A stretch of 64,000 bases of DNA from Ferriphaselus amnicola. Its GTDB lineage: Bacteria > Pseudomonadota > Gammaproteobacteria > Burkholderiales > Gallionellaceae. The notes below the pieces were generated by a model, which was not told where the DNA came from, did not search any database, and worked only from the letters and a program-made list of their open reading frames with translations. Positions 1 to 12,185 of this stretch are shown in pieces; the stretch's first letter is position 1; each line of letters opens with the position of its first letter. Where the stretch lies: assembly GCF_000974685.2 (NCBI RefSeq), contig NZ_AP018738.1, positions 1,798,001 through 1,862,000 of the forward strand. Direction: 5' to 3'. The translations under genes were made by a program, and so were the position numbers.

Positions 1-850
1 TCAGCCAAGATTCCTTGCCATCATCCATAGCAAACTCCAACAGGGCTGCATTTTGAGCGGCCTCCACCGCGACGGAGTCTAGTGGACTGACCCCGCTGTT
101 CGACCACTCAGCCACGAGGCGAGGCGACTTATCCCCGTCCCCCGAAAATTCGCTGGAACGCACGGCCACCGATTCACCCCGTTTCCAGCCGTATTGCTCA
201 AGATAGTTCGCCACGCTGCCAATCGCATCCACTGTGTCAGCCAGCAGGTCCATTTTGCCGTCCTGATCGAAATCCACCGCATAGCGACGGTAGCTGCCGG
301 GCATGAACTGCGGGATTCCCATCGCGCCCGCATACGAACCTTTCACCTCAGATAACTCAAAGCCCTGCTCACGCGACAACAACAGGAATTGCTCCAACTC
401 ACCTCGAAAGAAATCAGCACGTCGCGGATAATCAAACGCCAGCGTGGTCAGTGCATCCAGCGTGGGAACCTTCCCCGTATCGCGCCCGTAATACGTTTCG
501 ATCCCGATCAGCGCGACCACGATCTCGGCAGGTACGCCGTATCGCTGCTCGGCACGCGCGAGCGCCTCCCGGTGCTGCAACCAAAATGCCACGCCACGAC
601 GGATGCGCCGCGACTCGACGAAATTGGCACGATACTCTGGCCAAGGTTTGCGTGTAGCCGGGCCGGAAAAGGCATTGATGATCGACTGACGATGCTTGGC
701 CTGAGCAAAAGCCGACTCCAAAGCGCCACGATCAAACTGGTGGCGTTGCACCATCTCGTCGATGAAGGCATCCAGCCCTGGCAACTGCACGGCGCGGGCT
801 TCCGGCAATAAAGCCAGCAGCATCAGAAAGGCAAGGGATCGGTTTCGCAT
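1..850 (-). CDS. mltB: Lytic murein transglycosylase B (3' end outside window)
   Basis: Membrane-associated peptidoglycan lytic transglycosylase that cleaves the MurNAc-GlcNAc bond with formation of 1,6-anhydro-MurNAc. Translated by hand from the ATG at 850, it opens with a hydrophobic signal-like stretch (MRNRSLAFLMLLALLPEARA) and then shows the family hallmarks: GIETYYGRDTGK carrying the catalytic Glu, YPRRADFF, and GAMGIPQFMPGSY. The frame stays open to base 1, so the C-terminus lies off the left edge. About 283 codons are present; the family is usually 330-400 residues. It is divergent from trxB, with an 80-bp shared promoter region. I see no lipobox cysteine, so a soluble periplasmic form is possible. 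Confidence 0.9.
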   Translation of the reverse strand, partial: MRNRSLAFLMLLALLPEARAVQLPGLDAFIDEMVQRHQFDRGALESAFAQAKHRQSIINAFSGPATRKPWPEYRANFVESRRIRRGVAFWLQHREALARAEQRYGVPAEIVVALIGIETYYGRDTGKVPTLDALTTLAFDYPRRADFFRGELEQFLLLSREQGFELSEVKGSYAGAMGIPQFMPGSYRRYAVDFDQDGKMDLLADTVDAIGSVANYLEQYGWKRGESVAVRSSEFSGDGDKSPRLVAEWSNSGVSPLDSVAVEAAQNAALLEFAMDDGKESWL

Positions 851-891
851 GGCCGCGATTTTATCTCGACAGAAGAGTGCGCCGCTGTTAA

Positions 892-1887
<996 letters not shown>

Positions 1888-1895
1888 GGTTCCGC

Positions 1896-1923
1896 CGTCA
1901 TTCCGGCATCCGCTGGAATGACG
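1896..1923. repeat. Small palindromic repeat between trxB and smr
   Basis: A perfect 9-bp inverted repeat, CGTCATTCC (1896-1904) and GGAATGACG (1915-1923), with a 10-base loop. It resembles the dispersed GTCATTCC-type palindromes common in beta- and gammaproteobacterial intergenic regions. There is no T-run on either side, so it is a poor intrinsic terminator; it may act as an mRNA-stabilising hairpin. Confidence 0.6.
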
Positions 1924-1939
1924 TTCTACGCGCCATCCC

Positions 1940-2449
1940 ATGCCCCAAGAGAGTGATATCTTCCAGCAAGCCATGCAGGGTGTCACTCCACTGACGCCCG
2001 ATGACCGCATCGCGCCTGTCCAGCCTCGCCCCAAGCATCGCCCGCAAACATCCGCCCCACTCTCAGTCAACGACACTCTGTCCGATCACGGCGCGGAGGA
2101 CTTCGCTGAAAATGAGTTTCTGCGCTCCGGCCTATCGCGCATGACTTTGCGTAAGCTGAGGCGCGGGCAATTCCCGCTACAAGATGAGCTTGATCTGCAC
2201 GGTTTGACCAGCGAAGGCGCGCGCAAGCTACTGGCTCAATTCCTCGATGATGCCCGACGCTCGCAATTCCGCTGCGTCAATATCGTTCACGGCAAAGGGC
2301 GCGCACCGGATGGCGGTGATGGCCTACTGAAGCGGCTCACCCGCCATTGGTTGAGCCAGCACCCGCACGTGTTGGCGTGGTGCGAGCCTGCTGCTGCGCA
2401 AGGAGGTGGAGGTGCGGCGTTGGTCTTACTGAAACGGGCGGAAAGTTAA
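1940..2449 (+). CDS. Smr-domain protein (SmrB/YfcN-like)
   Basis: 169 residues with a C-terminal Smr domain, a nuclease-like fold first seen at the end of MutS2. The signature LDLHGLTSEGA is near residues 83-94 and NIVHGKG near residues 113-119, followed by LLKRLTRHWLSQHPHVLAW, which matches the stand-alone SmrA/SmrB group. SmrB in E. coli cleaves mRNA at collided ribosomes; whether this protein does the same is inference. The N-terminal 70 residues are polar and probably disordered. Its TAA stop overlaps, in a TTAA tetranucleotide, the stop of the convergent GGDEF gene, so the two transcripts run into each other unless terminated elsewhere. Confidence 0.85.
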   Translation: MPQESDIFQQAMQGVTPLTPDDRIAPVQPRPKHRPQTSAPLSVNDTLSDHGAEDFAENEFLRSGLSRMTLRKLRRGQFPLQDELDLHGLTSEGARKLLAQFLDDARRSQFRCVNIVHGKGRAPDGGDGLLKRLTRHWLSQHPHVLAWCEPAAAQGGGGAALVLLKRAES

Positions 2450-4227
2450 TTCGGCTCGTTGTCGTTGAGTTGCGACAAGAAGACGTAGCGATTCTTGCCC
2501 GTATTCTTAGCGCGATACATGGCGCGGTCGGCACTGCTGAGTAGCGCGTCACCCTCGCTAGCATCTTTGGGAAACAGGCTGATGCCGATACTGAGCGTCA
2601 CTTCGACCACTTGCCCATCGCCCAGATCGAAAGGTTGCGAGACGCTAGTGAGCAGCTTTTGTGCGATCTGGGCAACACTACTTGCATCTTGTACATCCAG
2701 CAGCAGAACCGTGAATTCATCACCCGCCAAACGTGCCACGGTGTCACCAGAACGAACACAAGACTTCATCCGCTCGGCCACCTGCCGCAACAAAGCGTCA
2801 CCCTTGGCATGACCGCACGTGTCGTTCACCGCTTTGAAACCGTCCAAATCCATGAACATCAGGGCCAACATCTTGCGAGTACGCCTCACCTGTACGATGG
2901 CGTGCTGAACTCGATCTTGGAATAGGATGCGATTGGGCAAGCCGGTGAGCGCATCGTGGTAGGCCATGAAGCGAATCTCCTGCTCCAGCCGCTTCTTTTC
3001 AGAGATGTCCTGCTGCACCGCCAGAAAATGCGTCAATCTTCCCGAGAGATCGTACAACGGCGAGACATTCTGGTTGACGGTATAGAGGTGCCCATCACGA
3101 TGTTGGTTGACGATGTCTCCGCGCCACACCTGGCCACTCAGCACGGCCTGCCACATTTCGTGCCAGAAAGCAGCGTCCTGCTGCCCCGAACTGAAGATGC
3201 GCGGATCTTGCCCCAGCAGAGCCTCCATCGAATAGCCACTGAATTGCTGTAGAGCCTCGTTCATCCACTCGATCACGCCGTCGCTGCGGGTGATGAACAT
3301 CGCATTCGCGGCGTTGCTCATCGCCAACTCAAGCAAGCGCAACTCCTGCTGCTCCTGCGCTGCCAACATCGCTACGGTGACGCGCGAAGCAAAGGCAGAA
3401 AGCCGAGCAATCACGGCCTCGCCGAAAGCATGCTCGTGCGGCGAATAGATATTCAGCACGCCGATCACCTCTCCCTTCACCCCCAAGGGCAGCGACAGGC
3501 TGCTACGCAACCCATAATGCTCGGCACGCTCGCGCAGATGGGAAACTTCAGGCGCATCCCAGGATAGAGACACGGGCGCGCCACGCCGTATCGCTTGTCC
3601 CGGAGTCGCCCGCCCTTGCGGCGTGTCGTCCCAACGCATCGTAATCTCTTTGAGATAGTCCTTAGCACCCGCCACTGCAATGGCGTTGATGGAACCATCG
3701 CCCTCCTTCAGACCGATCCACACCAGCCTGAAGTCGAACAGTTCGATGATGCGCTGAGCGATGCGGTTGACCAGCGTCGAGAAATCGTCACGCTGGAGGA
3801 TGAACTCATCGACTTCTTGCAGCAAATGGGTGATGACGACCTGCTCACTCAGTTGCAAGCGCTGCACCGCCGCCGTCAACTCACGTCGGATCACCGGCAC
3901 CAGCCTCGAAAGATCCCTAGGGAGAAAGACATCTTGCGCACCGTCGCGCATGAGTTGGGCATGATTCCGAGCAGCTTCCGCAACCACAAGAATAGGCACA
4001 TCCAAGGAGCGCACCTGCAACTCGGTAGCGAGGAGACGAATGGTGAGTAAGGGCGAGATGCCTGCGATCAACAGGTTCAGTGGCTCGGACAGCGCACCCG
4101 CCAGCGCCTCAGCGGTATCGGCGCGCCGAAAAGCAACCTCGACGCCCTCCTCCCGAAACCGCCCGTCCAGCCGCAGCGCCACGTCATCAGACACGGCTAC
4201 AAGCAAGATGGACAGTCGGGTAGTCAC
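2446..4227 (-). CDS. Diguanylate cyclase: pseudo-receiver, GAF, PAS, GGDEF
   Basis: Predicted cytoplasmic enzyme making c-di-GMP from two GTP, 593 residues. Domains in order: a receiver-like fold (about 1-120) in which the phosphoacceptor region reads NLLIAGISP with no Asp, so probably not phosphorylated; a GAF domain (about 140-290); a PAS domain (about 305-425); and a GGDEF domain (about 430-590). The active site reads RLAGDEFTVLL, an AGDEF variant of GGDEF, and an RSGD inhibitory (RxxD) site sits five residues upstream. The start is GTG at 4227, preceded by AAGGTG. It lies 28 bp downstream of alaS on the same strand and is probably cotranscribed. No membrane segments are visible, so it senses something cytoplasmic. 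Confidence 0.9.
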   Translation of the reverse strand: MTTRLSILLVAVSDDVALRLDGRFREEGVEVAFRRADTAEALAGALSEPLNLLIAGISPLLTIRLLATELQVRSLDVPILVVAEAARNHAQLMRDGAQDVFLPRDLSRLVPVIRRELTAAVQRLQLSEQVVITHLLQEVDEFILQRDDFSTLVNRIAQRIIELFDFRLVWIGLKEGDGSINAIAVAGAKDYLKEITMRWDDTPQGRATPGQAIRRGAPVSLSWDAPEVSHLRERAEHYGLRSSLSLPLGVKGEVIGVLNIYSPHEHAFGEAVIARLSAFASRVTVAMLAAQEQQELRLLELAMSNAANAMFITRSDGVIEWMNEALQQFSGYSMEALLGQDPRIFSSGQQDAAFWHEMWQAVLSGQVWRGDIVNQHRDGHLYTVNQNVSPLYDLSGRLTHFLAVQQDISEKKRLEQEIRFMAYHDALTGLPNRILFQDRVQHAIVQVRRTRKMLALMFMDLDGFKAVNDTCGHAKGDALLRQVAERMKSCVRSGDTVARLAGDEFTVLLLDVQDASSVAQIAQKLLTSVSQPFDLGDGQVVEVTLSIGISLFPKDASEGDALLSSADRAMYRAKNTGKNRYVFLSQLNDNEPN

Positions 4228-4254
4228 GCTACACCTTGGGGATGAGGTTCGGCA

Positions 4255-6948
<2,694 letters not shown>

Positions 6949-7030
6949 AATCAACTTTCTGAATACTCGTTCTTTTGCTCGACTACCTGCCACCCAATCG
7001 CTCTGGACTGATTCCTGCAAGCACGCGCGC

Positions 7031-7060
7031 GCATTTTATTACCTAATCAGGCATAGCCAC
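7031..7060 (-). promoter_or_regulatory. Putative sigma70 promoter of alaS
   Basis: On the minus strand TTGTGG (7055-7060) and TAAAAT (7031-7036) are separated by 18 bp. They lie about 85 bp upstream of the alaS ATG and downstream of the terminator that isolates alaS from the tRNA-Leu/secG unit. Confidence 0.5.
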
Positions 7061-7104
7061 AAGAAGTTTGCCATCTGCATAGCAAGCTAACCCCTTGGAT
7101 TATT

Positions 7105-7136
7105 AAACAAAAAAGCCTGTGTAAACACAGGCTTTT
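7105..7136 (-). terminator. Intrinsic terminator after tRNA-Leu
   Basis: An 11-bp stem, AAAAGCCTGTG (7111-7121) with CACAGGCTTTT (7126-7136), has a 4-base loop. Read on the minus strand it is followed by a run of T with one G. It lies 11 bp past the tRNA-Leu 3' end and ends the tpiA-secG-tRNA transcript. Confidence 0.85.
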
Positions 7137-7146
7137 CGCACCATAC

Positions 7147-7231
7147 TGGTGCCGATGAGCAGACTCGAACTGCTACGGCTTGCGCCACTACCCCCTCAAG
7201 ATAGCGTGTCTACCAATTTCACCACATCGGC
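7147..7231 (-). tRNA. tRNA-Leu (anticodon GAG)
   Basis: The reverse complement folds into a class II tRNA of 85 nt including an encoded CCA. The acceptor stem is GCCGATG with CATCGGC. The D arm contains AAATTGGTAGACAC. The anticodon stem CTATC/GGTAG encloses loop TTGAGGG with anticodon GAG. A long variable arm follows, and the T arm AGCAG-TTCGAGT-CTGCT is regular. It reads CTC/CTT codons. It sits directly behind secG, the usual betaproteobacterial arrangement, and is probably processed from the tpiA-secG transcript. Confidence 0.95.
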
Positions 7232-7240
7232 TAAAACTTG

Positions 7241-7606
7241 TTACTTCGCTGGCTGCGCCGGAACTGGAGCAGCTGGAACCTCGGTCACTTGGCCTGGGAT
7301 CAAGCTCTGCGCACCCGCATCTTTCGGAGCAACCGGAGCGACGACTTGCTTGGCCATCACACCTTGTTGCGCTGTCTGATGCGAATAGACATAGGTCAGC
7401 GCCAAGCTAGTGATGAAGAATACGGTCGCCGCAATCGCTGTGCTGCGGCTCAGAAAGTTGGCCGACCCAGTCGAGCCGAACAAGCTACCTGCCGAACCCG
7501 AACCGAACGCAGCGCCCATGTCTGCGCCTTTGCCATGTTGCATCAACACCAACCCGATTAGCACGACTGCAGTCAGGACATGCACTACCCAAATCAAAGA
7601 TTCCAC
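7241..7606 (-). CDS. secG: Preprotein translocase subunit SecG
   Basis: Small membrane subunit of the SecYEG translocon, 121 residues. There are two transmembrane helices (about 3-23 and 52-72). Between them is the conserved [15 protein letters not shown] followed by a Gly/Ser-rich cytoplasmic loop. The C-terminal tail is Ala/Pro-rich and variable, as is normal in the family. It follows tpiA by 17 bp and precedes tRNA-Leu on the same strand. Confidence 0.95.
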   Translation of the reverse strand: MESLIWVVHVLTAVVLIGLVLMQHGKGADMGAAFGSGSAGSLFGSTGSANFLSRSTAIAATVFFITSLALTYVYSHQTAQQGVMAKQVVAPVAPKDAGAQSLIPGQVTEVPAAPVPAQPAK

Positions 7607-7623
7607 ATCAACTCCAAGTTCAA

Positions 7624-8376
7624 TTAGTTTCCTGCGCGACAGATCGCGAGGAAGTCTTCCGCCACCAAGGCTGCGCCACCGATCAGTCCACCGTCGATAT
7701 CTGGCATAGAGAACAACTCCACTGCATTCGACGGCTTCACACTACCACCATACTGGATGATCAATCGCTCAGCGACCGAGGCATCATGCCCAGCCACGCG
7801 ATTGCGGATGAACGCATGCACGGCCTGCGCCTGCTCTGGCGATGCTGTCTTGCCAGTACCGATCGCCCACACCGGCTCGTAAGCCAGAACACAATTGCGC
7901 AAAGCGTGTACGCCGCACATTTCGATCACGATGTCCAACTGAGCAGCTACGACGCTTTCGGTATGACCTGCTTCACGATCATCCAGCGTTTCACCCACGC
8001 ACAGGATAGGAACCAACTTAGCATTCTGCGCAGCAGCAAATTTACCCGCCACGATCAGATTGCTCTCGCCGTAAATAGCACGACGTTCGGAGTGCCCCAC
8101 GATGGCATAACGGCAACCGAAATCTTTCAGCATCTCAGCAGAGACTTCGCCGGTGTAAGCGCCTTTTTCCAACTGGTGCACATCCTGTGCGCCCCACATG
8201 ATATTGGAGCCAGTCAGCATATTCTGAGCTTGTGCCAAATACGGATAGGGAACGCACACCGCACAGTCCACATTGTTGAGTTGACTCATCCCCGCAATGA
8301 CCGCGTTGAGTAAGGCTGCATTCTCAACCATAGAACCATGCATCTTCCAATTTCCGGCCACGAATTTGCGTCGCAT
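7624..8376 (-). CDS. tpiA: Triosephosphate isomerase
   Basis: Interconverts dihydroxyacetone phosphate and glyceraldehyde 3-phosphate. 250 residues, of normal length. It shows the GNWKMHG start, the catalytic His in VGHSERR, the catalytic Glu in [13 protein letters not shown] with the mobile loop behind it, and the phosphate-binding YGGSVKP and [10 protein letters not shown] chose the ATG at 8376: GGAGAGG lies about 9 bp upstream, whereas the longer in-frame TTG at 8391 is itself part of that ribosome-binding site. Confidence 0.97.
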   Translation of the reverse strand: MRRKFVAGNWKMHGSMVENAALLNAVIAGMSQLNNVDCAVCVPYPYLAQAQNMLTGSNIMWGAQDVHQLEKGAYTGEVSAEMLKDFGCRYAIVGHSERRAIYGESNLIVAGKFAAAQNAKLVPILCVGETLDDREAGHTESVVAAQLDIVIEMCGVHALRNCVLAYEPVWAIGTGKTASPEQAQAVHAFIRNRVAGHDASVAERLIIQYGGSVKPSNAVELFSMPDIDGGLIGGAALVAEDFLAICRAGN

Positions 8377-8479
8377 GAGCACCCTCTCCAAGTTACTGCA
8401 CGAAAGGCGCGAATCCTACCTGCGAAATGGTTTCCGGTCAATGCCGCCGACGGCTTGACGGCGGGCTTGCGGAGGAAAA

Positions 8480-8788
8480 TTATTGGTTGAGCAACTGACG
8501 CAACTCACCGCTTTGATACATCTCGCTCATGATGTCTGAGCCGCCAACGAACTCACCCTTGATGTAGAGCTGCGGAATGGTCGGCCAATTGGTAAACGTC
8601 TTGATACCTTCGCGTATCTCTGGGTCGCGCAATACATCAACGCTCAGAAAATCCTTAATGCCCAAGGTATGCAAAATGCGCACGGCGTTAGCAGAGAAAC
8701 CACACTGAGGGAATTGCGGCGTGCCTTTCATGTACAGCACGACAGAGTTGGCTGTTACTTGCTGACGTATCGTTTCTTGAATATCCAT
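8480..8788 (-). CDS. grxD: Monothiol glutaredoxin (Grx4 type)
   Basis: Carries or transfers iron-sulfur clusters using a single active-site cysteine with glutathione. 102 residues; the CGFS active site (QCGFSANAVR) and the downstream WPTIPQLYIKGEFVGGSD binding region are clear. The ATG at 8788 has a strong AGAGGTGG upstream. It closes the hemA-prfA-prmC-grxD run, a conserved betaproteobacterial order. Confidence 0.96.
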   Translation of the reverse strand: MDIQETIRQQVTANSVVLYMKGTPQFPQCGFSANAVRILHTLGIKDFLSVDVLRDPEIREGIKTFTNWPTIPQLYIKGEFVGGSDIMSEMYQSGELRQLLNQ

Positions 8789-8848
8789 CAAACCACCTCT
8801 TATGTTGAGTTATTTTGTCAGGATTGTATCGAATGGAGTCAGCATCGG

Positions 8849-9706
8849 TCAAGCTGACCAACAACCGCCACTGACACGTTCGATTTTCCCCAAATCATGC
8901 GCCGAATACACCTCGGAAAAACCGGCGTTCACCAGCAATGCCCTCACCCGTTCGGCTTGATCATACCCATGTTCCAGTAGCAAACAACCACCGCGACTCA
9001 AGTGCAACGGCGCTTCCGCTACAATGCGCCGAATGTCATCCAGCCCATCCGCACCAGAAGCCAACGCAGTTGTCGGCTCAAAACGTAAGTCGCCTTGGGC
9101 AAGATGCAGGTCAGCCGCGGCAATATAGGGAGGGTTAGAAACAATCAGGTCGAAGCGCTCACCTTGTAGCGCGGAGAACCAGTCGCTATCGAGCAAGCGC
9201 ACATTATGCGTACCCAACCGTTGTGCGTTTTCTTTCGCCACCTCCAATGCCGCAGCCGAAGCATCGACGGCAGTAACCGTGGCACCTGGTCGTGCGTGCG
9301 CGATTGAAAGCGCGATAGCGCCCGTACCCGTACCAAGATCAAGTACGCGAATGCGATCATCGCCAGCAGGAATCCGCGCCAGCGCCTGCTCCACCAGCAA
9401 TTCAGAATCTGGTCTTGGGATCAGTGTCGCAGGCGTGACTTTGAAGGTCAGACCGAAGAACTCGCGCTCCCCAAGAAGATATGCGATCGGCTCACCCGCC
9501 AAGCGGCGTTTAAGCAAGGCGGTATATTCAGCCTGCTGATTTGCGTTCGGGAAATGTTCTGGATGAGCCAAGAGGTAGGCTCGATGGACTTGCAACACAG
9601 CTTGCAACAAGCTCTGCACTTCGATTCTGGCTTCAGAGCGCTCGTGTTTCAGCTGCCCGACCAACAACGCCACATCCTCGGACAGGATCTGCCGAAGGTC
9701 GCGCAT
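8849..9706 (-). CDS. prmC: Peptide chain release factor N5-glutamine methyltransferase
   Basis: Methylates the Gln of the GGQ motif in RF1 and RF2. 285 residues: a helical N-terminal domain, then a Rossmann SAM-binding fold with VLDLGTGTGAIALSIA and the diagnostic SNPPYI loop that binds the glutamine side chain. The start codon directly abuts the prfA stop (TAA-ATG), which suggests translational coupling with its substrate. Confidence 0.96.
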   Translation of the reverse strand: MRDLRQILSEDVALLVGQLKHERSEARIEVQSLLQAVLQVHRAYLLAHPEHFPNANQQAEYTALLKRRLAGEPIAYLLGEREFFGLTFKVTPATLIPRPDSELLVEQALARIPAGDDRIRVLDLGTGTGAIALSIAHARPGATVTAVDASAAALEVAKENAQRLGTHNVRLLDSDWFSALQGERFDLIVSNPPYIAAADLHLAQGDLRFEPTTALASGADGLDDIRRIVAEAPLHLSRGGCLLLEHGYDQAERVRALLVNAGFSEVYSAHDLGKIERVSGGCWSA

Positions 9707-10789
9707 TTAGTGGCCGCCAGCCAGCGCCGCCAGTTGCTCCGCCTGATGTTCAGCCATCAGCGCGCCGGTGAGTTCAGCAATGTCGCCGTCCATGATGGCA
9801 TCCATCTTGTACAGCGTGAGGTTGATGCGGTGATCGGTGACCCGCCCCTGCGGGAAGTTGTAGGTGCGGATGCGCTCGGAGCGGTCGCCACTGCCCACCA
9901 GCGATTTGCGCTCAGCGGCTAACTTACTATGCGCCTCGCGCTCTTCCTTGTCCTTGATGCGCGCCGCCAGCACGCGCAGCGCCTGCGCCTTGTTCTGATG
10001 CTGCGAACGCCCATCCTGACACTCGACCACCGTGCCGGTGGGAAGGTGGGTGATGCGCACCGCAGAGTCGGTTTTGTTGATGTGCTGACCACCCGCGCCG
10101 GAAGCGCGGAAGGTGTCGATACGCAGATCAGCGGGATTCAGAACCACATCGCTCACCTCGTCCGCCTCGGGCAACACGGCCACAGTACAGGCCGACGTGT
10201 GGACGCGCCCCTGCGATTCAGTGGCAGGCACACGCTGCACACGATGAGCGCCGGACTCGAACTTCAGCACGGAGTAGGCGCCGAAACCCACGATACGCGC
10301 GATGACTTCCTTGAAGCCGCCCTTCTCGCCCTCGCTCTCCGACACCACTTCGACCTGCCAGCGATTACGTTCGGCAAAACGGGTGTACATGCGGAACAGG
10401 TCACCCGCAAACAAGGCCGCCTCGTCACCGCCAGTACCAGCGCGCACTTCGAGGAACACGTTGCGCTCATCATTTGGATCTTTGGGCAACAGCAGTTTCT
10501 GCAACTCAAGATCCAGCGCATCCATTCGGGCGCGCGCTTCACGCTCTTCTTCTGCCGCGAACTCGCGCATCTCAAGATCGCTCGCCATTTCCTGCGCTGC
10601 CGCAATATCAGCCTCGCATCCCTGATACGACTGATAAGCGATCACCACCGGCTCAAGCTCGGTACGCTCTCGGTTCAGCTTGCGAAAGCCGTCCATGTCG
10701 CGGGTCGCCCCTTCGCTGCTCAATAGCTGATTCACCTCATCCAGCCGCGCGCAAAGCTGCTGGAGTTTGGTTGCGATACTCTCGTTCAT
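9707..10789 (-). CDS. prfA: Peptide chain release factor 1
   Basis: Terminates translation at UAA and UAG. 360 residues, the normal length. The tripeptide PAT that reads the stop codon is in [14 protein letters not shown], and the catalytic GGQ is in [18 protein letters not shown]. It overlaps hemA upstream by 4 bp (ATGA) and abuts prmC downstream, so the three genes are tightly coupled. Confidence 0.97.
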   Translation of the reverse strand: MNESIATKLQQLCARLDEVNQLLSSEGATRDMDGFRKLNRERTELEPVVIAYQSYQGCEADIAAAQEMASDLEMREFAAEEEREARARMDALDLELQKLLLPKDPNDERNVFLEVRAGTGGDEAALFAGDLFRMYTRFAERNRWQVEVVSESEGEKGGFKEVIARIVGFGAYSVLKFESGAHRVQRVPATESQGRVHTSACTVAVLPEADEVSDVVLNPADLRIDTFRASGAGGQHINKTDSAVRITHLPTGTVVECQDGRSQHQNKAQALRVLAARIKDKEEREAHSKLAAERKSLVGSGDRSERIRTYNFPQGRVTDHRINLTLYKMDAIMDGDIAELTGALMAEHQAEQLAALAGGH

Positions 10790-12039
10790 TCGGGGTCGTG
10801 CAGGTGGTGAAGCTGGTGAACGGCGTCGAGCAAGGCTGCACGCTGTTCGGCAGAAGCGTGGTTGAGCGCATGCGTAGGCGCATGCAGGAACTTATTGGTA
10901 AGCGCGGCACTCATCTGTTCGATCACGCGGATGGGATCTTCGCCCTTGGCCAGCGCACGCTGTGCCTTGTCAAACTCGTGGCGGCGATGTCGCTCGGTGT
11001 GATCACGCAAAGCGCGGATAGTCGGGACCACTTCACGCGAATCCATCCAGTTGACGAAATCAGCCACGCCGGAATCGATGATGACCTCAGCTTCCTTCAC
11101 CGCCCCCTGGCGTGCATCCTGACCGTCCTTGACCACTTCGGCCAAGTCATCCACGGTGTACAAGAACACATCACGAAGCTCGGCCACCTCTTGCTCGACA
11201 TCGCGCGGCACGGCTAAATCGACGATGAAGAGTGGCCGATGCTTGCGCTGCTTGAGCGCGCGTTCGACCATGCCTTTACCTAGGATCGGCAGCTGGCTGG
11301 CAGTGCAGGTGATGATGATGTCATGCTGCGCCAGTTGTTCAGGCAGCTCGTTCAGCGTGATGGCGTGACCGTTGATGCGCCGCGCCAACACTTGGGCGCG
11401 CTCCAACGTACGATTGGCCACGGTGATATGGGCAGGATTGCGTGCGGCGAAATGGACTGCATTCAGCTCGATCATCTCGCCCGCGCCGATGAATAGCACG
11501 CGCTGACCTTCGATGGACGGGAAAATGCGCTCGGCCAGCTTGACCGCCGCCGCCGCCATCGAGATCAGATTCGCACCGATCTCGGTCTGCGTACGCACAT
11601 CTTTGGCTACCGAAAAAGTGCGATGGAACAGCTTGTGCAGCACGAAGCCCAAGGTGCCTGCCTGCTCGGCATGACGCACCGCTTGCTTCATCTGCCCCAA
11701 AATCTGCGGCTCGCCCAACACCATCGAATCCAGCCCAGATGCCACACGGAACGCGTGCTTCACCGCCAACTCCCGCGGCAGGGTATAGAGGTAAGGTTCG
11801 ATCTCGCGCTGTGGCAGCTTATGGAACTCAGCCATCCAGTCGATGGCACGCGCCGGTTCCGTGGTATTGCAATAGATCTCGGTGCGATTGCAAGTGGAAA
11901 GGATCGTCGCTTCCTTCGCCGCGCCTTGATCCACCATACTGCGCAAAGCTTCCTCCACCGCGTTCACATTGAACGACACCTGCTCCCGCACGGAAAGCGG
12001 CGCTGTCTGATGGTTGATGCCAAAGGCGAAAAGTTGCAT
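10786..12039 (-). CDS. hemA: Glutamyl-tRNA reductase
   Basis: First committed step of C5-pathway haem synthesis: NADPH-dependent reduction of glutamyl-tRNA to glutamate-1-semialdehyde. 417 residues. The catalytic Cys is in [11 protein letters not shown] (about residue 50), followed by the [11 protein letters not shown] region, the NADPH domain [12 protein letters not shown] and a C-terminal dimerisation helix domain. It is first in the hemA-prfA-prmC-grxD operon; a TATAAT box lies about 40 bp upstream of the ATG. Confidence 0.97.
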   Translation of the reverse strand: MQLFAFGINHQTAPLSVREQVSFNVNAVEEALRSMVDQGAAKEATILSTCNRTEIYCNTTEPARAIDWMAEFHKLPQREIEPYLYTLPRELAVKHAFRVASGLDSMVLGEPQILGQMKQAVRHAEQAGTLGFVLHKLFHRTFSVAKDVRTQTEIGANLISMAAAAVKLAERIFPSIEGQRVLFIGAGEMIELNAVHFAARNPAHITVANRTLERAQVLARRINGHAITLNELPEQLAQHDIIITCTASQLPILGKGMVERALKQRKHRPLFIVDLAVPRDVEQEVAELRDVFLYTVDDLAEVVKDGQDARQGAVKEAEVIIDSGVADFVNWMDSREVVPTIRALRDHTERHRRHEFDKAQRALAKGEDPIRVIEQMSAALTNKFLHAPTHALNHASAEQRAALLDAVHQLHHLHDPE

Positions 12040-12077
12040 GGGGCGTGTAAGCGCGGTGAAGATTTTAATGGGCGGCG

Positions 12078-12083
12078 ATTATA
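12078..12083 (-). promoter_or_regulatory. Putative -10 box of hemA
   Basis: A perfect TATAAT on the minus strand, 39-44 bp upstream of the hemA ATG. No convincing -35 hexamer at 16-18 bp is visible. The remaining intergenic sequence to 12185 shows no gene. Confidence 0.45.
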
Positions 12084-12185
12084 GAGGGATTAAGCTAGGA
12101 ACGCCACAACGCGGGAAAAGTCCCAGCCCGACCATTACCTTGACAGTAGCAGCCAACCGATGACCGCACAGAAAATCAGTCCAGC

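Noticed and set aside
8400-8479. GC-rich inverted repeat between grxD and tpiA as a terminator
   Set aside because: GCCGCCG/CGGCGGGC can pair, but no T-run follows on either strand in the right place; evidence is too weak to list.
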